Positions 1-9,531 of a DNA stretch of 64,000 nt are shown here, piece after piece (positions within the stretch are counted from its first letter, which is position 1; each line of letters begins with the position of its first letter). Source of the stretch: Bacteroidetes bacterium SCGC AAA795-G10 (lineage in GTDB: Bacteria > Bacteroidota > Bacteroidia > Flavobacteriales > Flavobacteriaceae); assembly GCA_003130815.1 (NCBI GenBank), contig QFDA01000001.1, positions 138,131 through 202,130 on the forward strand, read 5' to 3'. Below the pieces are notes generated by a model. The model searched no databases. It was given only the letters and a program-made list of their open reading frames with translations, and was not told where the DNA came from. The position numbers and the translations under genes were made by a program.

Positions 1-3000
1 TTAAAAATTGGTACATGATATTCAAAATAACTATCAATCGTATTCATACTTTGATCTCTATTTATATCTTCTGTATCAGGCTCAGTTGTATTACCTCGAT
101 CATTATCGCTGAATTCAATTGGAGTATTGTTTTCAAATCCATTATAATTTTTATATCGCTCAAGTATACTCCCTTCTGCTTGTAGATAATATTCATAATT
201 ATCACCTGCAGGATCATTGGCTGGACCATTTGTGAAAACCTCAGACTCCTCTTGATCACTAAGACCATCTAATCCAACATCCTGTAAAATACGATCCTCA
301 GAATTTGAATTAAAAGCATATACTAAAGATTGGGTAGCAGGGACTCTACCCCAGGGAGTTTCATATGTAGGTGTAATTTCGCTATTACTTGGTAGTCCGT
401 TTTCAAATTGTTTTCTACCATCGCGAAGTATATCTTCAGATATATTACCTAAATGAAATACTAATTCCCCTAATTCGTCATTTTCTGAAGTATTATCTGA
501 AAATGTATCTAGTAACCAAAATTCTATAAACTCAACATTTGACTGTTCAAAATTTGTTGCATTTAGTGTGCGTGTAATCCCAGCCCAGTTTTTTTTTGGG
601 TCTAATAAAAATTGTGATAATTCTGCATTATTATAAGGTCCTTTTTCTTTCGGATAAAATGCCAAATCTAAGGTTGGTAGTCTACTAATCATCCCTTGAA
701 CTAAATCTTGTTCTGGAAAAAGTTCATTTATAGATATACTTCTGGTTTCATTACTCGATATATCATCATTATTTATTCCTGGTGGTTGTCTAGAATAAAA
801 AATTTGATCAATAGAATACCATGCTAGTTTAGATCTTCCGTATCCACTTTCAAGTCCCTGTAGCGATGATCCTAAAACTCCCTTAATCGGAACACTAGAA
901 AGGTTCCATGCATTAAATCCTTTTACATCAATATTTGTTTGTGCCCCTTCAAAATCATCTATATAAACGTTTGTTTCACCATTTAGTCTTGTATTTCTAG
1001 GATCATTTGCATTTATGCTTGCAACTTCACCTCTAAATGAAATTTGAGAGGGAATACTAGTTCTTATAGTTGGCCACTTATTAACCAAACGAGTTAAAAA
1101 GGGAAGTTCAGTAGAAAAATTTGTATTTAAGCCTTTCATTGTATTATTTACTGGTTCGGTTCCATAATTTGCTTTTTGAGTAAGAGGATTTTCACTCAGA
1201 TTTATAAGCGTTCCTCCAACATAGAAATTATCACTTAGCCGATGTTTCAAATTAATTCCAGAGAATCTTTTATTCTGTTGATTAAAAAACGAATTATTTT
1301 CAACTGAAATATCGATTGGAATATTTGATGCTTTAAGACCTTCATCTAATATTTTTACCCTTCCTATTTCATAATTTACTGTATAATCCAATCCTTCCTG
1401 AAGAATTCTTCCTCCTGCTGTAACTCTAACAGATCCTCTTGGAATATTAAAAGCTCCTATATTTATACCATCACCTCCTTCAGACTTATATCTTCCCTTG
1501 AGTTGGAATTTATTTTTTTCGGTAAATTCTAAAGCAGCTGCTTTTGTAAGAGTATACATTTCCTTAAAAACATATTTTTTTTGATTTGCATTAAACGTAT
1601 TATCAATATCATAATTCTCTTTCGCTGAACTTGGATTATCTAAAATCTCAAATAAAAATTCTCCAAATGGCTCAACTTTAGTAAAGATTATTCTTCCAAA
1701 ACGAGGTTCAATAGTAATACCAGGAAGAAAGTCAAAAAATCCGTCTCCACTAGGTACTAAATCTTGATATGCATTTAGTTTATCGAGTTCTAATGTGTTT
1801 AATAATATTTCATTATCTAAATTTTCTGGCCATATGGATTTATCAACTGGAGTTAAATAATTAATTGGTGATGGATCACTATACAAAATATTTAATCGAA
1901 AATCCTCCTCGGAAAGTTGAAATGCTCCTGTATTGTAGATATTTTTCATCATCAAATCCCAAACTGGCTGGCGAACATCAGTTAAACTACTTTTTAACAT
2001 TTTGACAATTAAACTATTTGTTTGAACTTGTTCCTGTTGACCTTGCCCTTGAATGAAATTTTGATTTTGTTGAATTACTGAAGTACCTGGAATATCTCCA
2101 TTAGCAAATTCTCCAACCTGATACGTCTTACCCAAATGAGTAAATTGAAAAGCAACTCCTAAAACTTCATCATTACTTAGACGCTGATTAAGAGATATAT
2201 ATCCTAATTGAGGGTGGAATGTATATTCTTGAGGGCTAAGTTTTCTTGCACTTTCTAATACTGCATAATCAAATCCCTCATTTGCGTTAATATTTTCAAA
2301 AGCATTGCTAACTGTTGCTATGTCCCTTATTTTTGTATTGAGTACACCGTTAAAACCAATTTCGTCTGGATCAAGTTTATTTACGCTGTTATCAGGCGGG
2401 GCAAAAGGATTTGAAGAATTTATAAAACCCTGATAATTATCATCTAATTTAGTATTATCAGGGTTAGGTTCTCCCAAGTCTTGAAGTGCTATTATATTTC
2501 TTACATTTTGAGTTTGGTATCCCCTATTTGTGACCCAAACTTCTATACGTGTAATTTGTACTGGTGAATTAATGTATGGATAATTAGCTAAAAATAGATC
2601 ATAGTTATCTCTAAAATATTGACTAATGAAAAAATGTCGATCTTCCTCGTAATCTAAAGCAAAAAAGTTGAACTCTTGTAATCTTCCTCCTCCTTGGGAA
2701 ACTATATTTTGTGATTGAGATCTTTGTTCTGAAAATACTCCAGATATAGTTGTATTTCCAAATTTTAAATCTGTACGTACACCAAATAAACTTTGTGCAC
2801 CTTGTATTAGATTACTATTTATTGGCATATTGACATTCCCAATATCTATATTTTGAATAATAGCATCTTCTGTTATTTTACCTCTTAAGTATTCTGATAC
2901 CCTGTTTCCTACAAGCTCTGGATTATTAGGAAGCTGTTTTACATTATTTTTAAGATTATCAATTTTTTGTCTTACTTTATTTAATGAATTTTCTGATTCA

Positions 3001-3761
3001 CTTATAGTTTCTTCTGTGTCACCAATTGTTTGACTTATCTCGTTAACAGCTTCATTTATAGTTGAAATATTTGAACCTAATTTACCTGGAATTATTTCTG
3101 TTAATTCCGATAATTTGGGAGGGTTAAATTCTATTTTTACCAAGTTTTGAAAATCAAAAGTAGATTCGGTATCATAATTAGCTGTAATTTGAAGGCGTTC
3201 ACCAATATTTCCTAATAAACTTAAACTGATTCTTTGGTCAAAATCGAAACCTGGTGATCTACGGTTAATAACTGAGGCAATAGGATTATCGCTTCTTTGG
3301 TATCGGTATCCTAAATCCACTCCTATCGAACCTTGAGGTTTTATATCAATGGTATTACTACCAAAAATTGATTCAAAAAACTCATTGTTTACATAAAGCT
3401 CTGGAAGTAAATTTTTTTGTGCATCTTCGATATCTGAGCCGTATCCACTAAGTGCTTGAATTTTTTCTTTAAAATACCTACTCATTTGTTCCTTTAGAAT
3501 AAATGATTCATATTCAGCAACAGTCATGACCATCGGGGTACTAATAGGATAACCTCCTATTTCCTCAGTTAGAATATAGAGATTACTTTCAGGGTCATAG
3601 GTGTATAAGGTTTCAATGCTACTTGACTTTGGTTCAATAATGGAACCTATTTCAGCAGCTTTTTGTCCAAAAACAATTTTACTAACTAGCATCATCAAGA
3701 TGAAAATGATGATGAAGTTTTTGGATGGTTTAAAAACTACATTTTCAGATATTTCAATCAA
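1..3761 (-). CDS. sprA: SprA/Sov, outer-membrane translocon of the type IX secretion system (3' end beyond window)
   Basis: SprA is the very large outer-membrane beta-barrel through which type IX secretion substrates (gliding adhesins, surface enzymes) leave the cell. About 1,250 N-terminal codons of an expected roughly 2,400 are present, open to the left edge, where the frame reads ...SYFEYHVPIF. There is no ATG at the head of the signal peptide: the first ATGs (3695 and 3692) fall inside the hydrophobic stretch FIIIFILMMLVSKIVFGQ. I therefore place the start at an in-frame TTG at 3761, four bases after the ruvA stop, which gives a basic n-region, a hydrophobic core and a cleavage site near FGQ. 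It is the last visible gene of a maeB-ruvA-sprA run. Family identity is from overall sequence resemblance and the familiar ruvA-sprA neighbourhood. The start codon is inference. Confidence 0.88.
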   Translation of the reverse strand, partial: MIEISENVVFKPSKNFIIIFILMMLVSKIVFGQKAAEIGSIIEPKSSSIETLYTYDPESNLYILTEEIGGYPISTPMVMTVAEYESFILKEQMSRYFKEKIQALSGYGSDIEDAQKNLLPELYVNNEFFESIFGSNTIDIKPQGSIGVDLGYRYQRSDNPIASVINRRSPGFDFDQRISLSLLGNIGERLQITANYDTESTFDFQNLVKIEFNPPKLSELTEIIPGKLGSNISTINEAVNEISQTIGDTEETISESENSLNKVRQKIDNLKNNVKQLPNNPELVGNRVSEYLRGKITEDAIIQNIDIGNVNMPINSNLIQGAQSLFGVRTDLKFGNTTISGVFSEQRSQSQNIVSQGGGRLQEFNFFALDYEEDRHFFISQYFRDNYDLFLANYPYINSPVQITRIEVWVTNRGYQTQNVRNIIALQDLGEPNPDNTKLDDNYQGFINSSNPFAPPDNSVNKLDPDEIGFNGVLNTKIRDIATVSNAFENINANEGFDYAVLESARKLSPQEYTFHPQLGYISLNQRLSNDEVLGVAFQFTHLGKTYQVGEFANGDIPGTSVIQQNQNFIQGQGQQEQVQTNSLIVKMLKSSLTDVRQPVWDLMMKNIYNTGAFQLSEEDFRLNILYSDPSPINYLTPVDKSIWPENLDNEILLNTLELDKLNAYQDLVPSGDGFFDFLPGITIEPRFGRIIFTKVEPFGEFLFEILDNPSSAKENYDIDNTFNANQKKYVFKEMYTLTKAAALEFTEKNKFQLKGRYKSEGGDGINIGAFNIPRGSVRVTAGGRILQEGLDYTVNYEIGRVKILDEGLKASNIPIDISVENNSFFNQQNKRFSGINLKHRLSDNFYVGGTLINLSENPLTQKANYGTEPVNNTMKGLNTNFSTELPFLTRLVNKWPTIRTSIPSQISFRGEVASINANDPRNTRLNGETNVYIDDFEGAQTNIDVKGFNAWNLSSVPIKGVLGSSLQGLESGYGRSKLAWYSIDQIFYSRQPPGINNDDISSNETRSISINELFPEQDLVQGMISRLPTLDLAFYPKEKGPYNNAELSQFLLDPKKNWAGITRTLNATNFEQSNVEFIEFWLLDTFSDNTSENDELGELVFHLGNISEDILRDGRKQFENGLPSNSEITPTYETPWGRVPATQSLVYAFNSNSEDRILQDVGLDGLSDQEESEVFTNGPANDPAGDNYEYYLQAEGSILERYKNYNGFENNTPIEFSDNDRGNTTEPDTEDINRDQSMNTIDSYFEYHVPIF

Positions 3762-3765
3762 AAAC

Positions 3766-4347
3766 TCACAATTTATTCAGAGCCTCCTTGATAAGTTCTT
3801 CAACAGAACTTTCTGGAGCACTCTGAATAATGCTATCTAAGATGCGCTCAGACTGCTTCCTTGTGTAACCAAGAACCTCTAATGCTGATAACGCTTCATC
3901 TTTGATTGTATTGTTTCCAAAATTTTGAATTTCACCCTCAACTTGGAGGTTTAACATTTTATCTTTTAATTCAATTAAAACTCTTTGGGCTGTTTTTAAA
4001 CCAATACCTTTAACTGATTTTATAGTATTTAAATCATCTGAAATTATTGCACGCTGGATTTGAAGAGGCTCTAGAGATGACAACATCATTCTTGCTGTAC
4101 TCGATCCAATTCCAGAAACCGAAATTAAAAGCAAAAAAACTGATCTTTCAATAGTTGTATTAAAACCAAATAATGTGTGGGAGTCTTCGCGTACCTGAAG
4201 GTGAGTATAGAGTTTAATATTTTCGCCATCATTAATCTGAGAAAAGGTGTGCAGTGATATATTAACTGCATAACCTACTCCATTACAGTCAATTACAACT
4301 TGTGTAGGGGTTTTTTCAACTAATCTGCCAATAATTTGTGTAATCAT
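3766..4347 (-). CDS. ruvA: Holliday junction branch-migration protein RuvA
   Basis: RuvA binds four-way DNA junctions as a tetramer and loads the RuvB motor for branch migration during recombination repair. The 193 residues match the usual family length. The N-terminal OB-fold begins MITQIIGRL. Two helix-hairpin-helix motifs are visible, around SVSGIGSSTAR (about 75-85) and SVKGIGLKTAQR (about 110-121). The C-terminal RuvB-contacting three-helix domain contains ALEVLGYTRKQ. It starts 4 bases after the maeB stop, and sprA begins a few bases after its own stop, so the three are probably co-transcribed. ruvB is in the same window but about 15 kb away (19026-20045). Confidence 0.97.
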   Translation of the reverse strand: MITQIIGRLVEKTPTQVVIDCNGVGYAVNISLHTFSQINDGENIKLYTHLQVREDSHTLFGFNTTIERSVFLLLISVSGIGSSTARMMLSSLEPLQIQRAIISDDLNTIKSVKGIGLKTAQRVLIELKDKMLNLQVEGEIQNFGNNTIKDEALSALEVLGYTRKQSERILDSIIQSAPESSVEELIKEALNKL

Positions 4348-4351
4348 TTAT

Positions 4352-6622
4352 CTATTTTTTCTTTGTTTGGGCATCAACGACCGCAACAGCAGACATATTT
4401 ACAATTTCAGATACGGAAGCACCTAACTGTAAAATATGAATAGGTTCACTTAGACCCATTAAAATTGGCCCTATCGAATGGGCTTCGTTTAATTCTTTCA
4501 TAAGTTTATAGGTTATATTGGCTGCATCTAAATTTGGAAAAACCAAAATATTTACTTTTTTGTTAGTAAGACTTGAAAATGGAAATCTGTCTTGTAAAAG
4601 TTTCTTATTTAAAGCAAAATCAGATTGTATAGGTCCATCAACAATTAAGTCTGGACTACTTCTGTGAAGCATTGTTACTGCTTTGGAAACTTTTTTTGCC
4701 TGTGGAAAGCGTGAAGATCCAAAATTTGAAAAGGAAAGCATCCCTATCACGGGTTCTAATCCAAAAATTTTTGCCATTTGTCCAGTCATTTGCGCAATTT
4801 TTGCTAATTCTTTTGATGATGGTTCAACGTTAATTGTTGTATCTGTTAAAAATAGCGGTCCTGATTTTGTTAACATCAAATTTGCAGCAGCTACACGACT
4901 TACTCCTTTATTTTTTGGGATGGTTTCTAATATAGGCTTAACAACCGATCTGTAGTTTCTGGAATAACCTGAAATCATGGCATCTGCGTCTCCATTCTTT
5001 ATCATCATAGATGCAAAATAGTTTCTCTCTCGCATTAAGCGTTGTGCATCGTACAATGTGTAGCCTTTTCTTTTTTGTGAATGCCAAAAAAGTTCAGCAT
5101 ATTTATTTCTAATCTTATTTTGTTCGTTTTCTTTGGGATCTATTACTTCAACATCTGCATCAAATTCAATAAGATCACACAATTCTTTAATTTTTTTTCT
5201 ATTTCCTAATAATATAGGTATGGCAATAGATTCTTCAAGAACAATTTGAGCAGCCTTAAGAACATCCATTTGGTCTGCTTCTGCGAAAACCAAGCGTTTA
5301 GGAGCTGATTTAGCACGATCGTGAAGCAATCGAATCATTTTTTGAGTATTGCCTAGACGTTGTTCTAGGTTTTCCCTGTAACGTTCCCAGTTTTCTATTG
5401 GTTCTGTAGCTACACCAGATTCCATCGCAGCTCTTGCAACTGCAGGAGGTACAGTTGTAATTAAACGTGGATCAAAAGGCTTTGGTATAATATAGTCTCT
5501 ACCAAAACTCAATCTTGTTTCATCATAAGCTATGTTTACTTGCTCAGGAACAGACTCTTTTGCAAGATCAGCAATTGCCTTTACTGCTGCCATCTTCATT
5601 TCTTCATTTATCGATGTTGCTTTTACATCTAAAGCACCTCTAAAAATGAAAGGAAAACCAAGTACGTTATTAACCTGATTGGGATGGTCTGAACGACCAG
5701 TTGCCATAATAATGTCATTTCGTGTATTACAAGCATCATTATATCCAATTTCAGGATCTGGGTTAGCCATTGCAAAAACAATTGGATTAATACTCATTTT
5801 TTCAAGCATCTTTTTTTTAAGGATGTTAGGTTGTGACAAACCAATAAACACATCGGCACCAATAATAGCCTCATCCAATGTTTTTAAGTCTTTTTTTGTA
5901 GCAAATTGAGCTTTTTCTCGAGTAAGGTCCTCACGATTTTTTTGAATCACTCCCTTACTATCCAACATTACAATATTTTTGGTTCTTGCACCAAAAGAAA
6001 TATATAGTTTTGCACACGCTATAGCTGCAGCACCTGCTCCAGAAACAACAATTTTCACTTCTTCTATATTTTTACCTGCAAGCTCTAGAGCATTTAAAAG
6101 AGCAGCAGCAGATATAATAGCGGTTCCGTGTTGGTCGTCGTGCATAACAGGAATATTAAGTTCTTCCTTAAGCCTTCGTTCAATTTCAAATGCTTCTGGT
6201 GATCTAATATCTTCTAAATTAATTCCTCCAAATGTTGGAGAAATGGCTTTTACTGCTTCAATAAATTTTTCTGGGTCTTTAGCGTCTAATTCTATGTCAA
6301 AAACATCAATACCAGCAAAAATTTTAAAAAGTAAAGCTTTACCCTCCATAACAGGTTTAGAGGCGCATGGACCAATATCTCCTAGTCCAAGAACAGCGGT
6401 ACCGTTGGTAATAACAGCAACCAAGTTTCCTTTATTGGTATACTTGTAAACATCAGATTTTTGCTTTTCTATCTCAGTACATGGAATAGCAACTCCAGGA
6501 GAGTAGGCCAATGCTAAGTCTCTTTGAGTATTATAACTTTTTGTTGGAACAACCTTTGTTTTCCCTGGTTTAGGTTTAGCATGATAAACTAGAGCAGCCC
6601 TTCTATGTTGCTGGTTTGACAT
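4352..6622 (-). CDS. maeB: NADP-dependent malic enzyme with C-terminal phosphotransacetylase-like domain
   Basis: Cytoplasmic malic enzyme that oxidatively decarboxylates malate to pyruvate with NADP+, supplying NADPH and pyruvate. At 756 residues it is the long MaeB type. The N-terminal malic domain has YSPGVAIPC and the metal/substrate region IPVMHDDQHGTA. The nucleotide-binding domain has VVSGAGAAAIACAKL, followed by MANPDPEI. From about residue 430 (RLVFAEADQ) a phosphate-acetyltransferase-like domain follows, which in known MaeB proteins is regulatory and senses acetyl-CoA rather than acting as Pta. It lies 31 bases downstream of the MFS gene with no obvious terminator between, so read-through from the uptake operon is possible. 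It is followed 4 bases later by ruvA. Confidence 0.96.
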   Translation of the reverse strand: MSNQQHRRAALVYHAKPKPGKTKVVPTKSYNTQRDLALAYSPGVAIPCTEIEKQKSDVYKYTNKGNLVAVITNGTAVLGLGDIGPCASKPVMEGKALLFKIFAGIDVFDIELDAKDPEKFIEAVKAISPTFGGINLEDIRSPEAFEIERRLKEELNIPVMHDDQHGTAIISAAALLNALELAGKNIEEVKIVVSGAGAAAIACAKLYISFGARTKNIVMLDSKGVIQKNREDLTREKAQFATKKDLKTLDEAIIGADVFIGLSQPNILKKKMLEKMSINPIVFAMANPDPEIGYNDACNTRNDIIMATGRSDHPNQVNNVLGFPFIFRGALDVKATSINEEMKMAAVKAIADLAKESVPEQVNIAYDETRLSFGRDYIIPKPFDPRLITTVPPAVARAAMESGVATEPIENWERYRENLEQRLGNTQKMIRLLHDRAKSAPKRLVFAEADQMDVLKAAQIVLEESIAIPILLGNRKKIKELCDLIEFDADVEVIDPKENEQNKIRNKYAELFWHSQKRKGYTLYDAQRLMRERNYFASMMIKNGDADAMISGYSRNYRSVVKPILETIPKNKGVSRVAAANLMLTKSGPLFLTDTTINVEPSSKELAKIAQMTGQMAKIFGLEPVIGMLSFSNFGSSRFPQAKKVSKAVTMLHRSSPDLIVDGPIQSDFALNKKLLQDRFPFSSLTNKKVNILVFPNLDAANITYKLMKELNEAHSIGPILMGLSEPIHILQLGASVSEIVNMSAVAVVDAQTKKK

Positions 6623-6653
6623 GAGTTAATATTATAATGCTGAATTTACTCAA

Positions 6654-8018
6654 TTAAATTGAATCTGCCTTTGCAGGTTGGCTAACAAATAAAGAAAAAA
6701 TTCCTCCTATAATAAGAAAGGTACCCGATAGGCGTATAATATTTATTGGATTTTTTCCTAAAAGATCATAAACAATATACTGAACAGAAAAAATTTGAAT
6801 AATCATTGGGATAACGATAAACATATTGAATATACCCATATAAATTCCCATTTTATTTATTGGAATAGTTGATGCTAACATTTGATAAGGCATAGCCATC
6901 ATGGAGGCCCAAGTAATACCCATACAGAAGGAAAAAAGATATATTTGAGAAATTTCAATACCGCTTCCAAAGGGCAAAACAAATAAAATGTCTGTATCAT
7001 TTAGTAACGGCATGCATAAAAGACCAAAACCTCCAATAACTAAGCTAAAAAAGTGTAATCTTTTTGGTCCAATTTTTTTTGCAATTGGGATCAGTGCAAA
7101 AGCAATTGAAAAGCAAATAATATTATAAGTACCATTTAGATTTCCTGTCAAAAGTTGAGCCTTGTTGAAAAATGATGTTGTTTCGTCTAGAGTACCATAT
7201 AAGGAGAGTGAAAGAGCTGAAGTTAAATATTGCCAATAGCAAAACATTGCATACCAAGGGAAAAACATGACTGGAATTAATTGTTTCATAGTTGCAGGCA
7301 TGTCTCTGAATGCAAAAATAATATCTTGGAAAGTTTTTATTAATAGATTTTTATTTGTTTTGGAGGATTGAATTTCTTTTAACTCTTCTAACGTAGGTGG
7401 ATATTCCGAGGTAGTAATGACCGTAATCAAAATAGTTATAATGGATGCCGCAGCACCAATTATAAAAGCCCAATAAGTTGAAATAGGAATCCCATTTTCC
7501 ATTTTATCCGTTAACGCTAATATGCCAAAGGAAACCAAGATAGCAGGTGTGAAATTGGCTAATGTAGTTCCTAGACCAGTAAAAAAGCTTTGTACTAAAA
7601 AACCAAATGAAAATTGTTTTTTTGGTAATTTATCAGAAATAAATGCCCTATAAGGTTCCAAAGCTATATTATTTGCAGCATCTAAAATCCATAAAAGGCC
7701 GGCAGCCATCCAAATTGAACTAGAGTAAGGCATAGCAATTAAAGCTAAACTTGCAATTATTGCTCCAATTAGAAAGAAAGGCTTTCTTCTACCAAATCTC
7801 GGTGACCAGGTTCCATCACTAATTGCTCCGATTATTGGCTGAACAATAAGACCGGTAACTGGACCTGCTAGCCATAAAACAGGTAACTCAGATTCTTCGG
7901 CACCCAGATACCTATAAATTGCACTCATATTGCTTTGCTGCAAACCAAAGCTAAATTGCACCCCGAAAAAACCAAAGTTCATGGTAATTATCTGCCAGAA
8001 ACTAAGGCTTTTTTTCAC
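6654..8018 (-). CDS. SLC45/GPH-like major facilitator superfamily sugar transporter
   Basis: Inner-membrane transporter of 454 residues with about twelve hydrophobic segments. The N-terminus (SFWQIITMNFGFFGVQFSFG) and the loop DAANNIALEPYRAF with SDGTWSPRFGRRKP are characteristic of the MFS branch that includes SLC45 and bacterial maltose/sucrose-type transporters, commonly found beside SusC/SusD pairs. It starts at GTG (8018), overlapping the 3' end of the haloperoxidase gene by 17 bases, which implies translational coupling. It is the last gene of the susC-susD-VCBS-haloperoxidase-MFS run, so it probably takes up what the outer-membrane system brings into the periplasm. The substrate is not determinable from sequence; a sugar is the best guess. 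Confidence 0.85.
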   Translation of the reverse strand: MKKSLSFWQIITMNFGFFGVQFSFGLQQSNMSAIYRYLGAEESELPVLWLAGPVTGLIVQPIIGAISDGTWSPRFGRRKPFFLIGAIIASLALIAMPYSSSIWMAAGLLWILDAANNIALEPYRAFISDKLPKKQFSFGFLVQSFFTGLGTTLANFTPAILVSFGILALTDKMENGIPISTYWAFIIGAAASIITILITVITTSEYPPTLEELKEIQSSKTNKNLLIKTFQDIIFAFRDMPATMKQLIPVMFFPWYAMFCYWQYLTSALSLSLYGTLDETTSFFNKAQLLTGNLNGTYNIICFSIAFALIPIAKKIGPKRLHFFSLVIGGFGLLCMPLLNDTDILFVLPFGSGIEISQIYLFSFCMGITWASMMAMPYQMLASTIPINKMGIYMGIFNMFIVIPMIIQIFSVQYIVYDLLGKNPINIIRLSGTFLIIGGIFSLFVSQPAKADSI

Positions 8019-9381
8019 CAGTTGTTGTATTTAGGGTTAATAACCTGTCAGAAGTTTTTTTTGTTTTTAATCTGCTAGCAATATATGAACCTACTTTTTG
8101 GCCCTGAGAAACACCCTCAGTAATTGCCATCATGTAATGTATACCTCCATACAGTCTTGATATTGCTGCCTCTTCAGAAGCATGTATAAAAGACTTATAA
8201 CTTCTTTCAGGAAGACCATAGGCTATTTCTGTAGTATCTACAAAACTGAAATTATCTCCGTAGATTTTTGTTAAAGTTACTGCTGCAGCTCTTGAAATTA
8301 CGGAGTGTCCACTTGTATATTCGGGGAATGGAGGGGTTTGTAATAATGGTAGCCATTCCTCATCGTAATGTTCATTAATTAATGTCTCTGGTCTAACGAC
8401 CAAAGTTCTCCATTTTTCATCCCAACAACTTATAAATGCGTCAAACAAAGCAATAGAAACATTAGCATATGCATTTATTGTATCTGCAAAAGAACTTTCA
8501 GCTTTTCTAGTTGCTATAGAAGTTATTCCAATCCAATGTCCTCCAGGTGTGATCTTTTTTGTAGCAAACATAGAATGTCCTTTGTGATGAGTTACATATG
8601 GATTGCAATCCCAAAACTTTGCAATTTCTACTTGTTCTTCAGTAAGTCCATTTATAACATTAAAAACCTCCATCAACTGTTTATGAAAAGGACTGTCTTT
8701 TTTTAAATCAAATGGTAAAGGGTCTTTTGGGGGAAATTGGTTTGACGAATCTAAAACCATAGTTCTAATTTCTTGCCAATGAGGTTCAATTCCATCCATA
8801 TAATCAGGTGGAGTTGGCTTCCAATACTTATCTTCTTCTTTGATAGCATATTTTGGAAATGTACGGGTTTGGCTATACATATCTTTAGAAGCCCATTCTA
8901 GAATAAACTCTGCTACTTCTTCTCCATAATTTTTAGAAGCTTTTATTACTTTTTTTGGAACATTGTACTCGTTTAATTTTTGATAAAATTCATTTTCAAA
9001 AGATTCCATTTTATCTTGTGAAAAAATTAGTTTTTTGCCAACACTATTAAAAGAAAATAGAGCAGCAAGGTTTGGAATTATAGCCTTATTATCTGATTTT
9101 GGAATTTCATTCAAATCTTTGACCTGGCCTGCAAGGCTGTTGAAGCTTTCAGGCTGATACGCAGCGATTATCTCATATGCAGCTATTGTTGGATATAAAT
9201 AGACTCTTGAAGCAACAGGTGGTGAAAAAATATCGTAAACTACAATGTCCGTAAGGTTTTGCATTACAGACTGGAATAATTCAGGATTATCTAATTTTTG
9301 AATATATTCCCTACTTTCATGTTGATTACATGATAATTGGATAAATAAGACTGAAAATATTAAAGCTCTAAGATTCCTCAT
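8002..9381 (-). CDS. Vanadium-dependent haloperoxidase / PAP2-superfamily lipoprotein
   Basis: Exported protein of about 459 residues with a short lipoprotein signal (MRNLRALIFSVLFIQLSC). The open frame extends 15 codons further upstream, but this ATG at 9381 heads a proper signal peptide. The C-terminal half carries the PAP2/vanadium-chloroperoxidase pattern: VVRPET, then PEYTSGHS, then SRLYGGIHY, which supply the phosphate- or vanadate-binding Arg, Ser-Gly-His, and Arg/His. Family members either oxidise halides with peroxide or act as acid phosphatases, and the sequence does not decide which. The gene overlaps the downstream MFS gene by 17 bases. A TAnnTTTG element at 9461-9468 suggests an internal promoter in addition to transcription from susC. 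Confidence 0.85.
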   Translation of the reverse strand: MRNLRALIFSVLFIQLSCNQHESREYIQKLDNPELFQSVMQNLTDIVVYDIFSPPVASRVYLYPTIAAYEIIAAYQPESFNSLAGQVKDLNEIPKSDNKAIIPNLAALFSFNSVGKKLIFSQDKMESFENEFYQKLNEYNVPKKVIKASKNYGEEVAEFILEWASKDMYSQTRTFPKYAIKEEDKYWKPTPPDYMDGIEPHWQEIRTMVLDSSNQFPPKDPLPFDLKKDSPFHKQLMEVFNVINGLTEEQVEIAKFWDCNPYVTHHKGHSMFATKKITPGGHWIGITSIATRKAESSFADTINAYANVSIALFDAFISCWDEKWRTLVVRPETLINEHYDEEWLPLLQTPPFPEYTSGHSVISRAAAVTLTKIYGDNFSFVDTTEIAYGLPERSYKSFIHASEEAAISRLYGGIHYMMAITEGVSQGQKVGSYIASRLKTKKTSDRLLTLNTTTGEKKP

Positions 9382-9460
9382 ACATTTATTCTTACTGAAT
9401 TTAAAACAACCAATGAAAACGATCAAAGTAAAATTCAGTTTTCAACACACTATAGCGAGT

Positions 9461-9468
9461 CAAAAATA
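9461..9468 (-). promoter_or_regulatory. Candidate -7 element (TATTTTTG) upstream of the haloperoxidase gene
   Basis: Perfect match to the Bacteroidetes -7 consensus TAnnTTTG in the 150-base gap between the VCBS gene and the haloperoxidase gene. A start about 7 bases downstream would leave a leader of roughly 70 bases. I see no clean TTG at the -33 spacing, so this is tentative. Confidence 0.4.
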
Positions 9469-9531
9469 GGACATTTAAGTCAAATAAATTGAATATGTAA
9501 TAGTGAAATGATATTTTTTGGGTCCTAAAAA

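Noticed and set aside
5979-6449. 156-codon open frame on the plus strand inside maeB
   Set aside because: Antisense shadow of a strongly conserved enzyme; its translation has no recognisable domain or start signal.
6640-6665. TCAATTTAATTGA palindrome at the end of the MFS gene
   Set aside because: A short AT-only palindrome without a usable loop or T-run, expected by chance in this composition.
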